A stretch of 13,248 nucleotides of DNA from Deltaproteobacteria bacterium (GTDB taxonomy: Bacteria; Myxococcota_A; Polyangia; JAAYKL01): NCBI GenBank assembly GCA_011389755.1, contig JAABTR010000082.1:1-13248 (forward strand), given 5' to 3'. The position numbers and the translations under genes are program-made. The notes beneath the pieces were generated by a model. That model was not told the DNA's origin, did not search any database, and saw only the letters and a program-made list of their open reading frames with translations. Of this stretch, positions 6,424 through 13,248 are shown piece after piece; position 1 is the first letter of the stretch, and each line of letters opens with the position of its first letter.

Positions 6424-6942
6424 ATGAAATATTGCGCGTCTTCACCGAGTCAGCGCCCAAAAAATTTCGGTCTCATCGCGCTGGCGCTGGGGTCCAAGGA
6501 AGCCACCCTCGTCATCACCCGCCTTCTCAACGGGGTGCGGGAGTCCATCGCAAACGTGGTTCGCAACACCTCCCGGGGGGTCGAACAGACCGAACTGGGC
6601 GTCCAGATCATCGACCACACCAAGAGCATCATCGACGCCCTGGCTGACGCGGTCCGCGAGAACTCACAGATGGCCAGCGACATCTCCTCGAACGTCAAAC
6701 AGCAAACAGACGGTCTGAGTCACATCTTGTCCGCGATTGAGAAAATCGGAGCCACCACGAGGCACAACAAACAGATGTCACAAAAGATGGAGCTCGGAAC
6801 CGGCGACTTGGACGCCACGGTGGCCGACCTCCTCGAGCTCATCAGCCGATGGGGGAACGCCGAAGATTCGAAATTCGAGGAGGAGGAAAAAACGACTCAG
6901 GAGGCGACGCGGGACTCATCGACGATGAGCTTGCCGTCTTGA
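6424..6942 (+). pseudogene. Remnant of a methyl-accepting chemotaxis protein signalling domain
   Basis: The open frame (172 aa) reads as the descending arm of an MCP coiled coil: SKEATLVITRLLNGVRESI, then regularly spaced heptads to LLELISRWG at about 144. It lacks the receptor half, membrane segments and the conserved hairpin tip (QTNLLALNA...EAARAGE...GRGFAVVA). In the neighbouring frame, open from 6348, the sequence IDEILRVFTESAPK resembles the ascending arm just before the tip. The two frames meet at an A6 run (6454-6459 region), and GLIALAL may be what is left of the NLLALNA element. So I read this as a decayed gene with a frameshift and an internal deletion. The last residues run antisense into the 3' end of the convergent gene. 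A possible promoter (TTGGCT 6373, CATACT 6395, 16-bp spacing) means that a short coiled-coil protein could still be made. Confidence 0.6.
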
Positions 6943-8279
6943 ACGCTCAGCTCCTTGTGGGCGATGGCGTCATCGATGGCGTCTATCAAAGCTTCGTCGA
7001 CACCCGCTGTGATGCGCTCGTCACGCAGCTCGAGACCGAGCTGCATGACCGCCCAATTTCGGGCTTTTTCAACGGCGTGCTCCCGTGAGGCCGCCTCGGT
7101 CTCGAGCGCGCCCAGGATGCACATCCGCCAGTCCTCGGCCTGGTAGTCATCGGCGTCGACGAGCGTGGCCCGCACGAGTCCGACCCGCGGTCTGTCGAAA
7201 AAGGTCAACGCGATGCCCTTGTCGATGGCCGCCTCAACCGCCGTCCACAGACCGTCCCCGGGGTGGATCTCTTCGAATCTCACGAGGCCGCCTTCTTTGA
7301 GCGCTTCGGCGGCGCAGACAACCGCTTCATCCCACCTCAAGGGCCCATAGCCCAGCAAGAGGGAGTAGACCGTCTCGGCCCGCTGATCCAAACCGTAGCG
7401 CAGGAACGGATCGAGCCCTCTGCGGAAACGGCTGACCCCGGTCGGACGAGAGGCGTCCCAGCTCCATCCCGGGAGACGCTCGAGCATCCGGGCCCGAAGC
7501 ACCGGCAGCTCGCCGTTTTTCCACTTGCTCCTTTGCTCCGCGACCCAATGTCCGAGTCTGAGCCTCTCCACCCGGTAGTTCACCGGGACCCGGCAGTGAC
7601 CCTCGCGCTCCACGTACCGCAAAAGCTCGGCGAAAGCCCGATTCCATCGGTCCTCCTCGGCGCTCCAGTACCACCCGGGCAGCGCTTCGAGGGCTCGTAT
7701 CTTCCGCGGCGAGAGCTGCTCTTTTTTGGCTCTCTGCGCCCTGACCCAGGCCGACAGCCCAAAATGGTCCTCGACATGCCCGGAGGGGACCCGCGCGTGC
7801 CCTTCGCGCTGAACAAACCCCCGCAGCTTGGAGTACGCTTCATCCCAGAGATCGGAAGCGACGTCCCAACTCCACGAGGGGAGGTTCCCGAGCCTCTCGG
7901 CGCGCTCTCTGGATAGATTGGCGCGCCTGGCCCGCTGGGAGCGAACCCAGGCCCCGAGCTTAAAGCGCTCTTCGATATGGCAGGCCGGGACGCGCGCGTG
8001 CCCCTCTCGCTCCACGAAGGCCCAGAGGCGATCGAAGCCGCGCTCCCACTTGACCTCTCCCATGTCCCAGACCCATCCGGGGAGACTCTCGAGACGTTTG
8101 ATATGGTCCTCGCAGAGCCGCTCACGACGGGTGCGCTGGGTTCTGACCCATTGCCCCAACTGAAAGCCGTCCTCGATGTGCGTCGAGGGAACCCGCGCAT
8201 TCCCTTTCCGCTCGACATATCGCAACAGGTAGGAATAGCTTCGCAACCAATTCGCGGATCTGTTGTCCGTTTTCTTCAT
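6897..8279 (-). CDS. Four helicase-associated (HA) repeats plus unknown C-terminal domain
   Basis: A 460-aa protein with four tandem HA-type repeats (about 11-72, 78-139, 145-206, 212-275). The period is exactly 67 residues, marked by Trp11, Trp78, Trp145 and Trp212. Each unit carries the pattern REGHARVP, H.E, LG.WVR.QR and LPGW.WD. HA domains usually follow the motor of superfamily 2 helicases and are thought to bind nucleic acid; no Walker A or DEAD motif is present here. Residues 283-460 are a separate, mostly helical domain (RAETVYSLLLGYGPLRW..., FFDRPRVGLVRA) that might include a winged helix; I do not recognise it. The ATG at 8279 has GAGAG about 8 nt upstream. A promoter with a palindrome at the transcription start lies at 8330-8372. 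A DNA- or RNA-binding or regulatory role is inferred. Confidence 0.82.
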   Translation of the reverse strand: MKKTDNRSANWLRSYSYLLRYVERKGNARVPSTHIEDGFQLGQWVRTQRTRRERLCEDHIKRLESLPGWVWDMGEVKWERGFDRLWAFVEREGHARVPACHIEERFKLGAWVRSQRARRANLSRERAERLGNLPSWSWDVASDLWDEAYSKLRGFVQREGHARVPSGHVEDHFGLSAWVRAQRAKKEQLSPRKIRALEALPGWYWSAEEDRWNRAFAELLRYVEREGHCRVPVNYRVERLRLGHWVAEQRSKWKNGELPVLRARMLERLPGWSWDASRPTGVSRFRRGLDPFLRYGLDQRAETVYSLLLGYGPLRWDEAVVCAAEALKEGGLVRFEEIHPGDGLWTAVEAAIDKGIALTFFDRPRVGLVRATLVDADDYQAEDWRMCILGALETEAASREHAVEKARNWAVMQLGLELRDERITAGVDEALIDAIDDAIAHKELSVQDGKLIVDESRVAS

Positions 8280-8329
8280 GTTTCACTCTCTTGGCTGTCG
8301 TGCTGTTTCGGGCCCGTGTCTTTTTTCTT

Positions 8330-8372
8330 TATGCACTGCATAGCTTAAAGCAAAATCGTGACACGAAGTCAA
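8330..8372 (-). promoter_or_regulatory. Promoter with palindromic operator candidate for the HA-repeat gene
   Basis: On the - strand, TTGACT (complement of 8367-8372) and TTTAAG (complement of 8344-8349) form a -35/-10 pair with the ideal 17-bp spacing. Directly downstream, at the expected transcription start, is a perfect 13-bp palindrome, TATGCA-C-TGCATA (8330-8342). That placement is typical of a repressor operator. The HA-repeat start codon lies about 50 bp further on. Confidence 0.55.
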
Positions 8373-8649
8373 CCGCAGTATTGCATATTTACGATTGAAT
8401 GGGGCGCTTCCGAAAAGTACCGCTACAAATTACCATTTCCGCTCCCAATCTTCGATATCGCAGCCCAAAAGTCCACACGAAATGTGTCATCTGCGGGAAT
8501 TTTTTTCTACTACCTTTCTCAAGCTCCCGTTTTGCAGGGCTCTGAGTAATTACTAATTTCAATTTGTGACGCGCCCAAATGACATCCGTTGAACAATTTA
8601 CCACGCAGCATCTGTGGAATTTTCTCCTGGGCATAAGCGGCCATTGGTC

Positions 8650-8682
8650 AAAAAAATGGGTGGAACAAATTTATGTTCCCAT
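8650..8682 (-). terminator. Intrinsic terminator of the fad operon
   Basis: Read on the - strand, ATGGGAACA pairs with TGTTCC...CAT around a 6-nt loop (core GGAACA 8662-8667/TGTTCC 8674-8679, with a 3-nt bulge). The hairpin is followed at once by seven T (complement of 8650-8656). It lies about 85 bp downstream of the fadE stop codon. Confidence 0.6.
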
Positions 8683-8692
8683 CAAATTCGAG

Positions 8693-8726
8693 CCCGAGGA
8701 GTCCGCAACCTTGCAAACTCCTCGGG
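8693..8726. repeat. 10-bp perfect inverted repeat behind fadE
   Basis: CCCGAGGAGT (8693-8702) and ACTCCTCGGG (8717-8726) are perfect inverted copies. The loop itself contains GCAA-CC-TTGC, so a nearly continuous hairpin can form. It has no T tract on either strand. As it lies 41 bp after the fadE stop, it may protect the 3' end of the mRNA or assist the terminator that follows. Confidence 0.6.
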
Positions 8727-8767
8727 AAAATCATCTCAGGTTGGGTGGGTCGAACGAGGTGGAACAA

Positions 8768-10552
8768 TCAGAAGGGGTAGGCCTCGCGTTCGATGACCAG
8801 ATCGGCGATCTGCCTTCGCAGCTCCACGGTGTTGATCACCTGGTACCGCGCGAGCTTCTTGATGCCGGCCAGCTGGGTTCGCAGCATGTCGCCCTCTTCC
8901 GCATAGGCGACGATCCGCTTGGCTGCGTTTTCGATCCGCGGGACAGCTTCATCCACGAAGACCTTGACCGCAGCGATCTGCGCGGAGGCCTTTTTCTCAC
9001 CTTGGGTCTCTAGAACTTTTTGCGCGCGCAGCAGCCCGCTCTCCATGGAGAAGATGTCCATGATCATATCGGCGATCTGGCCGAGGACCTCTTGCTCCTT
9101 GTCGAGACCCATCTGGAACTTCTGCGCCGCGACGCCCGCGACCATGAGCGCCAGCTTTTTGCTCATCTTGACCATGTGAGCCTGCACGGCGAGCGGCGTG
9201 TCGGGCAGCTTGACCGACAGGGGCGAATAGGTCATCAGCTCCTTCGGGATGGCCTGGGCCGCCTCCATCAGCTTCAAACGCCCTTGCATGGCCCGCTTGA
9301 TCAAAGTCCCTGGAATCAGGATCCGGTTGATCTCATTGGTCCCTTCCCAGATGCGATTGATCCGGGAGTCGCGGTAGTGCCGCTCGGCCGGGTACTCGGA
9401 GATGTAGCCGTAACCGCCGTGGATCTGCACCGCCTCATCGACCACCCTGTCGAGCATCTCAGAGCCGTAGACCTTGGCGATGGAGCACTCGATGGCGTAC
9501 TCCTCGATGGCCTTTGCGTTCTGCTCTCCGTCCTTCTTGGCGGCATCATCCAGGGTCGCCAGCTTGTCATCGAACATGCCTGCCAGCCGGTAAACCAGCG
9601 ACTCGGCGATGTAGGTCTCCACCGTCATGTTCGCGATCTTCTCTTTGATCATGCCGAACTGGGCGATGGGCTGCCCGAATTGCGAGCGCTGATTGGCGTA
9701 CTCGACGGTCTCGGCCACGCACCCCTTGGCACCGCCCACGGCGCCGGCCCCGAGCTTCCAGCGCCCGAAATTAAGCGCGTTAAAGGCGATCTTGTGGCCT
9801 TTGCCGACCTCGAAGAGCACGTTCTCCACCGGCACCTTGGCGTCCTCCAGGATGACCGGACAGGTGGAGGTTCCGGTCATGCCGAGCTTGTGCTCCTCCT
9901 TGCCCACGCTCAATCCGGGCGTGTCTCTTTCCAAGATGAAACCGGTAAACTTGTCGCCGTCGACCTTGGCGTAGACGATGAATGAGTTGGCGTGGGCCGC
10001 GTTGGTGATAAACACCTTCTCCCCGTTGAGGATGTAGTGTTTTTTGTCATCGCTCAGGACCGCCTTGCACTTGGCCGCCAAGGCGTCCGAGCCCGAGCCG
10101 GCCTCGGTCAAGCAATAGGCCGCGCACCACTCCCCGGAGGCGAGCTTGGGCAGGTACTTCTTCTTTTGCTCCTCGTTGCCGAAATAGACGATCGGCAGCG
10201 TCCCGATCCCCGTGTGGGCACCGTGGATTCCGCTCCAAGAGCCGCCGGTGCCCATGTACTCGGTCACGATGGTGGTGCTCACCTTGTCGAGCTCCAGCCC
10301 GCCGTACGCCTCGGGCACGTCGGTGCCCAAGAGCCCGAGCTCACCGGCTTGCGCCAAGAGCTCGCGGTTGAGATCGTAGTTCTTCTGGTCGATCTCCTCG
10401 ATGCGCGGCTCCACATCGTTTTTGGTGAAGTCTCGGGACGTGTCCCGAATCATCCGGTGCTCCTCGGTAAAGTCCTCGGGTGTAAAAACATCCTTGGGCT
10501 CCACCTCGGTCAGCAGAAACTCACCCCCGGAAAAGATCTTTCTATCCGTCAT
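8768..10552 (-). CDS. fadE: Acyl-CoA dehydrogenase (FadE/YusJ type)
   Basis: A 594-aa FAD enzyme that oxidises acyl-CoA to trans-2-enoyl-CoA, the first step of beta-oxidation. It has the usual N-terminal helical domain (30-140), the flavin/substrate loop AAYCLTEAGSGSD (144-156), a beta domain, and the C-terminal helices with RSQFGQPIAQFG (289-300). The catalytic Glu403 lies in IWEGTNEINR. About 150 further residues (440-594) form the additional helical domain found in the long VLCAD/ACAD9-like group. The length equals that of Bacillus FadE as I recall it. I chose the ATG at 10552 (MTDRKIF) rather than 10630: an AAGGAA ribosome site lies 8-9 nt before it and the extra 26 residues look like leader. 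It is the last gene of the fad operon, 28 bp after fadA. Confidence 0.95.
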   Translation of the reverse strand: MTDRKIFSGGEFLLTEVEPKDVFTPEDFTEEHRMIRDTSRDFTKNDVEPRIEEIDQKNYDLNRELLAQAGELGLLGTDVPEAYGGLELDKVSTTIVTEYMGTGGSWSGIHGAHTGIGTLPIVYFGNEEQKKKYLPKLASGEWCAAYCLTEAGSGSDALAAKCKAVLSDDKKHYILNGEKVFITNAAHANSFIVYAKVDGDKFTGFILERDTPGLSVGKEEHKLGMTGTSTCPVILEDAKVPVENVLFEVGKGHKIAFNALNFGRWKLGAGAVGGAKGCVAETVEYANQRSQFGQPIAQFGMIKEKIANMTVETYIAESLVYRLAGMFDDKLATLDDAAKKDGEQNAKAIEEYAIECSIAKVYGSEMLDRVVDEAVQIHGGYGYISEYPAERHYRDSRINRIWEGTNEINRILIPGTLIKRAMQGRLKLMEAAQAIPKELMTYSPLSVKLPDTPLAVQAHMVKMSKKLALMVAGVAAQKFQMGLDKEQEVLGQIADMIMDIFSMESGLLRAQKVLETQGEKKASAQIAAVKVFVDEAVPRIENAAKRIVAYAEEGDMLRTQLAGIKKLARYQVINTVELRRQIADLVIEREAYPF

Positions 10553-10580
10553 GGTATTTTTCCTTGTTCCCTTTTTACCT

Positions 10581-11765
10581 CTAGTAGTCCTCGACCTCGA
10601 AGATCCCGGCGGCGCCCATACCAAAGCCAATACACATCGTCACCATGCCGAAGCGCGCCTTGCGCTCGTGCATTTCGTAGATGAGCTGTGTGGCCAACTT
10701 CGACCCGGTGCAACCCAGGGGGTGTCCCAACGCGATTGCGCCGCCGTTGGGGTTGACGACCTCGGGGTTCAGCTTGAGCGTGTCCAGAACATAGAGCGAC
10801 TGGGCGGCAAACGCCTCGTTCAGCTCAAAAACCTCGATCTGTTTTTGCTCCATCCCAGCCTGCTTGAGCACCTTGGGAATGGCGACCGCCGGGCCTACGC
10901 CCATGTACTCGGGCTCGCAGCCCTCGGCGGCGTAGTTTCGGAAGGTGGCCATCGGCTTGAGCCCCAGCTCTTTGGCCTTTTCTTTTGACATGATGACCAC
11001 ACCGGCCGCCCCGTCGGAGGTTTGGGACGAGTTGCCCGCTGTCACGGAGCCCTTGGGATCGAAGGCGGGTTTGAGCTTGGACAGCGCCTGGGCCGTGGTG
11101 CCCGGCCGCATGCCTTCGTCGGTGTCGAAGATAAACTGCTCGAAACCGAATTTTCCGTCGGCCCCTTGGACCTGGCGCTCGACCGTCAAAGGCACGATCT
11201 GGCTCTTAAACTTTCCGGCCTTGATGGCGGCTTCGGCCTTTTGTTGGCTCTTCGCCCCAAACTCGTCTTGTCTCTCTCTGTTGATGTTCCACTTTTGAGC
11301 CACCTTCTCGGCGGTGAGCCCCATCGCGGCGTAGCTCCCCGGGCGCCGATCCACGAGGGCCGGGTTCGGATACATCATGTTCCCGCCCAAGGGGATCTGG
11401 CTCATGGACTCCACGCCGCCGGCGATGATGATATCCGCTTGGTCGGTCATCACGCGCTGGCAGGCCATGGCGATGCTCTCGAGCCCCGAGGCGCAAAATC
11501 GGTTGACTGTCACGCCCGGAACCCTATCGGGCAGGCCCGCGGACATGGAGAGCACGCGCCCCAGATTTCCACCCTGCTCGGCCTCGGGAAAAGAGCAACC
11601 GACGATGATGTCGTCGACGAGGCTCGGATCCAGATCACCAGCTCTTTTGAGCAGCTCTTTGATCACCGTGACCCCCATGTGCTCGGGGCGGGTGTCTTTC
11701 AGTATTCCCTTAGGAGCCTTGCCGACCGCTGTTCTGCAGGCGGCTACGATAACGGCTTCTTTCAT
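10581..11765 (-). CDS. fadA: Acetyl-CoA C-acyltransferase (3-ketoacyl-CoA thiolase)
   Basis: A 394-aa thiolase that cleaves 3-ketoacyl-CoA with CoA to acetyl-CoA and a shortened acyl-CoA, the last step of beta-oxidation. The catalytic residues are all present: nucleophilic Cys91 in NRFCASGLES, NEAFAAQ (316-322), His348 in GGAIALGHPLG, and the acid/base Cys378 in MCIGFGMGAAG. The length is normal for a degradative thiolase. A strong GGGAGG ribosome site lies 8 nt before the ATG. It is 61 bp after fadN and 28 bp before fadE on the same strand, so the three form one operon. The YusK/FadA type is suggested mainly by this order. Confidence 0.96.
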   Translation of the reverse strand: MKEAVIVAACRTAVGKAPKGILKDTRPEHMGVTVIKELLKRAGDLDPSLVDDIIVGCSFPEAEQGGNLGRVLSMSAGLPDRVPGVTVNRFCASGLESIAMACQRVMTDQADIIIAGGVESMSQIPLGGNMMYPNPALVDRRPGSYAAMGLTAEKVAQKWNINRERQDEFGAKSQQKAEAAIKAGKFKSQIVPLTVERQVQGADGKFGFEQFIFDTDEGMRPGTTAQALSKLKPAFDPKGSVTAGNSSQTSDGAAGVVIMSKEKAKELGLKPMATFRNYAAEGCEPEYMGVGPAVAIPKVLKQAGMEQKQIEVFELNEAFAAQSLYVLDTLKLNPEVVNPNGGAIALGHPLGCTGSKLATQLIYEMHERKARFGMVTMCIGFGMGAAGIFEVEDY

Positions 11766-11826
11766 TTTTCGTTCCTCCCTAATTTCTCACCTTGAAATAA
11801 CGCCAGGTTCGTCTTCGAACCGCCTC

Positions 11827-13248
11827 TTAGTTTCGCAGCGGCTTGCCCGTGCTCAGCATGTGCGCGATCCGCTCTTGCGTCTTGGGCTGACCGCACAGGC
11901 TCAAAAAAGCCTCCCGCTCGAGATCGAGCAGGTGCTGCTCGGTCACGAGTGTTCCGTCGTAGACATCTCCACCGCACAGGACATGAGCGACTCTCTGGGA
12001 GACGGTGACGTCGTGCTCGGTGACGAAGTGGGACTCCTTCATCGTCCACAAGACCACATCGAACACCGCCTTGAGCCGGCGGCCTCCCACTCGGATTCCG
12101 GTTTTGGGACGCGGAACGACGTAGCCCTCCTTGTTCATCCCCAGCACCATGTTCTTGGCGTCGTCGATGAGGTAGTCCCGGTTCACGGTCATCTTGTCGG
12201 TGCTCCGCAAGAAGCCCATCTTGACCGCTTCAGGGCCGCTCGTGGCGACCTTGGCCATGGCGATGTTCTCGAACGCCCGGGCCACGTAGGGTTTCAGCTC
12301 AATCTGAGCGGGGTAGACGCCGCCTTTGGCAACCTCGAACAGGTTCTCGGTGTTGCGGATGAGCAGCTCCTTGGTGCCGCCCCCGGCGGGGAGGAGCCCC
12401 ACACCGACCTCGACGAGCCCCATGTAGGTCTCGCCGGCGAAACGGACTCGGTCCGCGGCCAGACAGATCTCACAGCCGCCGCCCAGGGCCATTCCCGCAG
12501 GAGCCGCCACCACCGGCTTGTCCATGTACTTGAGCCGCATGAAAGAGTCCTGGAAGGCCTTGACCATGAAGTCGAGGTCGTCCCACTCCTCTTCCTGAGC
12601 CGCGAACAGGATCACCGGCAGGTTGGCCCCGACCGAAAAGTTTTCGGCGTGGTTGGCGATGACCAGCCCTTCGAAGCTCCTCGAAACGATATCCACCGAC
12701 TCGTTGACCATACTGATGATCTCGTCGCCGATGGCGTTCATCTTGCTGTGGAATTCGAGACAGGCCACCCCATCGCCCAGGTCGATGAGAGACGCCCCGG
12801 CGTTACTGGCGACAACCTTTTTCTGGTCCTTGAGAGACGGCAAGGAGATGATCCCCTTGGGCAGGGGCACCGGCTTGTAGGCCTTGGACGCCGGGTCGTA
12901 GTACTTCTGGACGCCGTTTTCGAGGCGGTAGAAGGCATCGCCCTTTTGGAGCATCTCTTCGACCCATGCCGGAACCGACATCCCGGCGGCTTTCATCTTC
13001 TCGACCGACTTGGCGACGCCCAGAGCATCCCAGGTCTCGAACGGACCGAGCTTCCAAGCGAAGCCCCACTTCATGGCGTTGTCGATGTTTACGATGTCGT
13101 CGGCGATCTCGGGGATCCGATTCGCCGAGTAGATCATCATCTCGGACAGGTGTTTGAAGGTGAACTCGCCGCCTTTGTCTTTGAAATAATAAAGGGTCCG
13201 GACCTGACCTTCGAGGGTCTCTTGCTGCTTGGCCGCCTCGAAAGACGC
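11827..13248 (-). CDS. fadN: 3-hydroxyacyl-CoA dehydrogenase/enoyl-CoA hydratase, FadN type (5' end outside window)
   Basis: The last 473 codons of a bifunctional enzyme; the frame runs open through the window edge. FadN-type proteins are about 790 aa, so roughly 40% (the NAD-binding part of the dehydrogenase) is missing. The fragment starts in the C-terminal dehydrogenase domain (ANRIPEIADD, then NAMKWGFAWKLGPFETWDALG). An enoyl-CoA hydratase domain follows, with the oxyanion motif ENFSVGANL, GMALGGGCEICLAADR and LVEVGVGLLPAGGGT; both catalytic glutamates (GGGCE and LVEVG) are present. This order, dehydrogenase first and hydratase last, is the reverse of FadB/FadJ and is the mark of the FadN/YusL type. 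It provides the middle two steps of beta-oxidation and heads the operon with fadA and fadE. Its promoter is outside the window. Confidence 0.93.
   Translation of the reverse strand, partial: ASFEAAKQQETLEGQVRTLYYFKDKGGEFTFKHLSEMMIYSANRIPEIADDIVNIDNAMKWGFAWKLGPFETWDALGVAKSVEKMKAAGMSVPAWVEEMLQKGDAFYRLENGVQKYYDPASKAYKPVPLPKGIISLPSLKDQKKVVASNAGASLIDLGDGVACLEFHSKMNAIGDEIISMVNESVDIVSRSFEGLVIANHAENFSVGANLPVILFAAQEEEWDDLDFMVKAFQDSFMRLKYMDKPVVAAPAGMALGGGCEICLAADRVRFAGETYMGLVEVGVGLLPAGGGTKELLIRNTENLFEVAKGGVYPAQIELKPYVARAFENIAMAKVATSGPEAVKMGFLRSTDKMTVNRDYLIDDAKNMVLGMNKEGYVVPRPKTGIRVGGRRLKAVFDVVLWTMKESHFVTEHDVTVSQRVAHVLCGGDVYDGTLVTEQHLLDLEREAFLSLCGQPKTQERIAHMLSTGKPLRN

Larger units (their letters stand above)
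8280..8767. other. 488-bp gene-free, more AT-rich intergenic region
   Basis: No frame here looks coding on either strand: the short open frames have no ribosome site and mixed third-position bases. The stretch from about 8340 to 8690 is visibly richer in A+T than the neighbouring genes. It contains the promoter and palindrome of the HA-repeat gene at the left, a perfect 10-bp palindrome AGTAATTACT at 8545-8554 in the middle, and two hairpins behind fadE at the right. Confidence 0.6.

Noticed and set aside
8389..8634. 81-aa open frame on the - strand in the AT-rich spacer.
   Set aside because: No ribosome site, no conserved look, and composition does not follow a coding pattern.
9020..9985. 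321-aa open frame on the + strand inside fadE.
   Set aside because: An antisense shadow of a GC-rich conserved gene; the His/Leu/Asp-rich product is typical of such shadows.
1..13248. CRISPR array, insertion sequence, integrase or phage genes, toxin-antitoxin pair.
   Set aside because: Read through for spaced repeats, transposase motifs and small overlapping gene pairs; none found. The only long exact repeat noticed is the tRNA-Glu duplication.

Overview
The window looks like a piece of chromosome from a GC-rich Gram-negative bacterium. A complete fadE and fadA plus the 3' part of fadN, two envelope genes, a membrane polyferredoxin and a class I-type deacetylase would fit a member of the Myxococcota or another deltaproteobacterial-grade lineage such as the Bradymonadales. 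This placement is inferred from gene style only; no rRNA or marker gene is present.

Left end (1-507): a tRNA cluster on the + strand. A sigma70-like promoter is followed by tRNA-Gln(CUG), then tRNA-Glu(CUC), a strong intrinsic terminator, and a second tRNA-Glu(CUC) that is an exact copy of the first. Bases 1-188 hold no gene I can support, only a long GC-rich inverted repeat.

520-3530 (- strand): a class I-type histone deacetylase/AcuC-like enzyme, and upstream of it a two-gene unit. That unit consists of a membrane-bound 4Fe-4S polyferredoxin of the NapH/NosR type with a C-terminal HMA-like domain, followed by a small exported protein with a second HMA-like fold and a cysteine-rich tail. 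A bidirectional terminator-like hairpin separates the unit from the deacetylase.

3755-6325 (+ strand): an unrecognised His-rich helical protein of 201 aa, then an exported N-acetylmuramoyl-L-alanine amidase translationally coupled (GTGA overlap) to a polysaccharide deacetylase. Together the last two look like a peptidoglycan-remodelling pair. The amidase start lies in a short AT-rich control region with an inverted repeat and a 10-bp periodic hexamer.

6348-8767: the least ordinary part. A degraded chemotaxis-receptor (MCP) signalling domain, apparently frameshifted and lacking the conserved hairpin tip, collides tail to tail with a 460-aa protein on the - strand. That protein is built of four helicase-associated (HA) repeats with an exact 67-residue period plus an unrecognised C-terminal domain, and it has no helicase motor. 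Its promoter has a perfect 13-bp palindrome at the expected transcription start. Behind it lies a 488-bp gene-free, more AT-rich stretch with two hairpins at its right end.

8768-13248 (- strand): a fatty-acid beta-oxidation operon in the order fadN (5' part outside the window), fadA, fadE, the arrangement known from Bacillus yusLKJ. FadE makes the trans-2-enoyl-CoA, FadN hydrates and oxidises it, and FadA thiolyses the 3-ketoacyl-CoA, so the three genes make a complete spiral.
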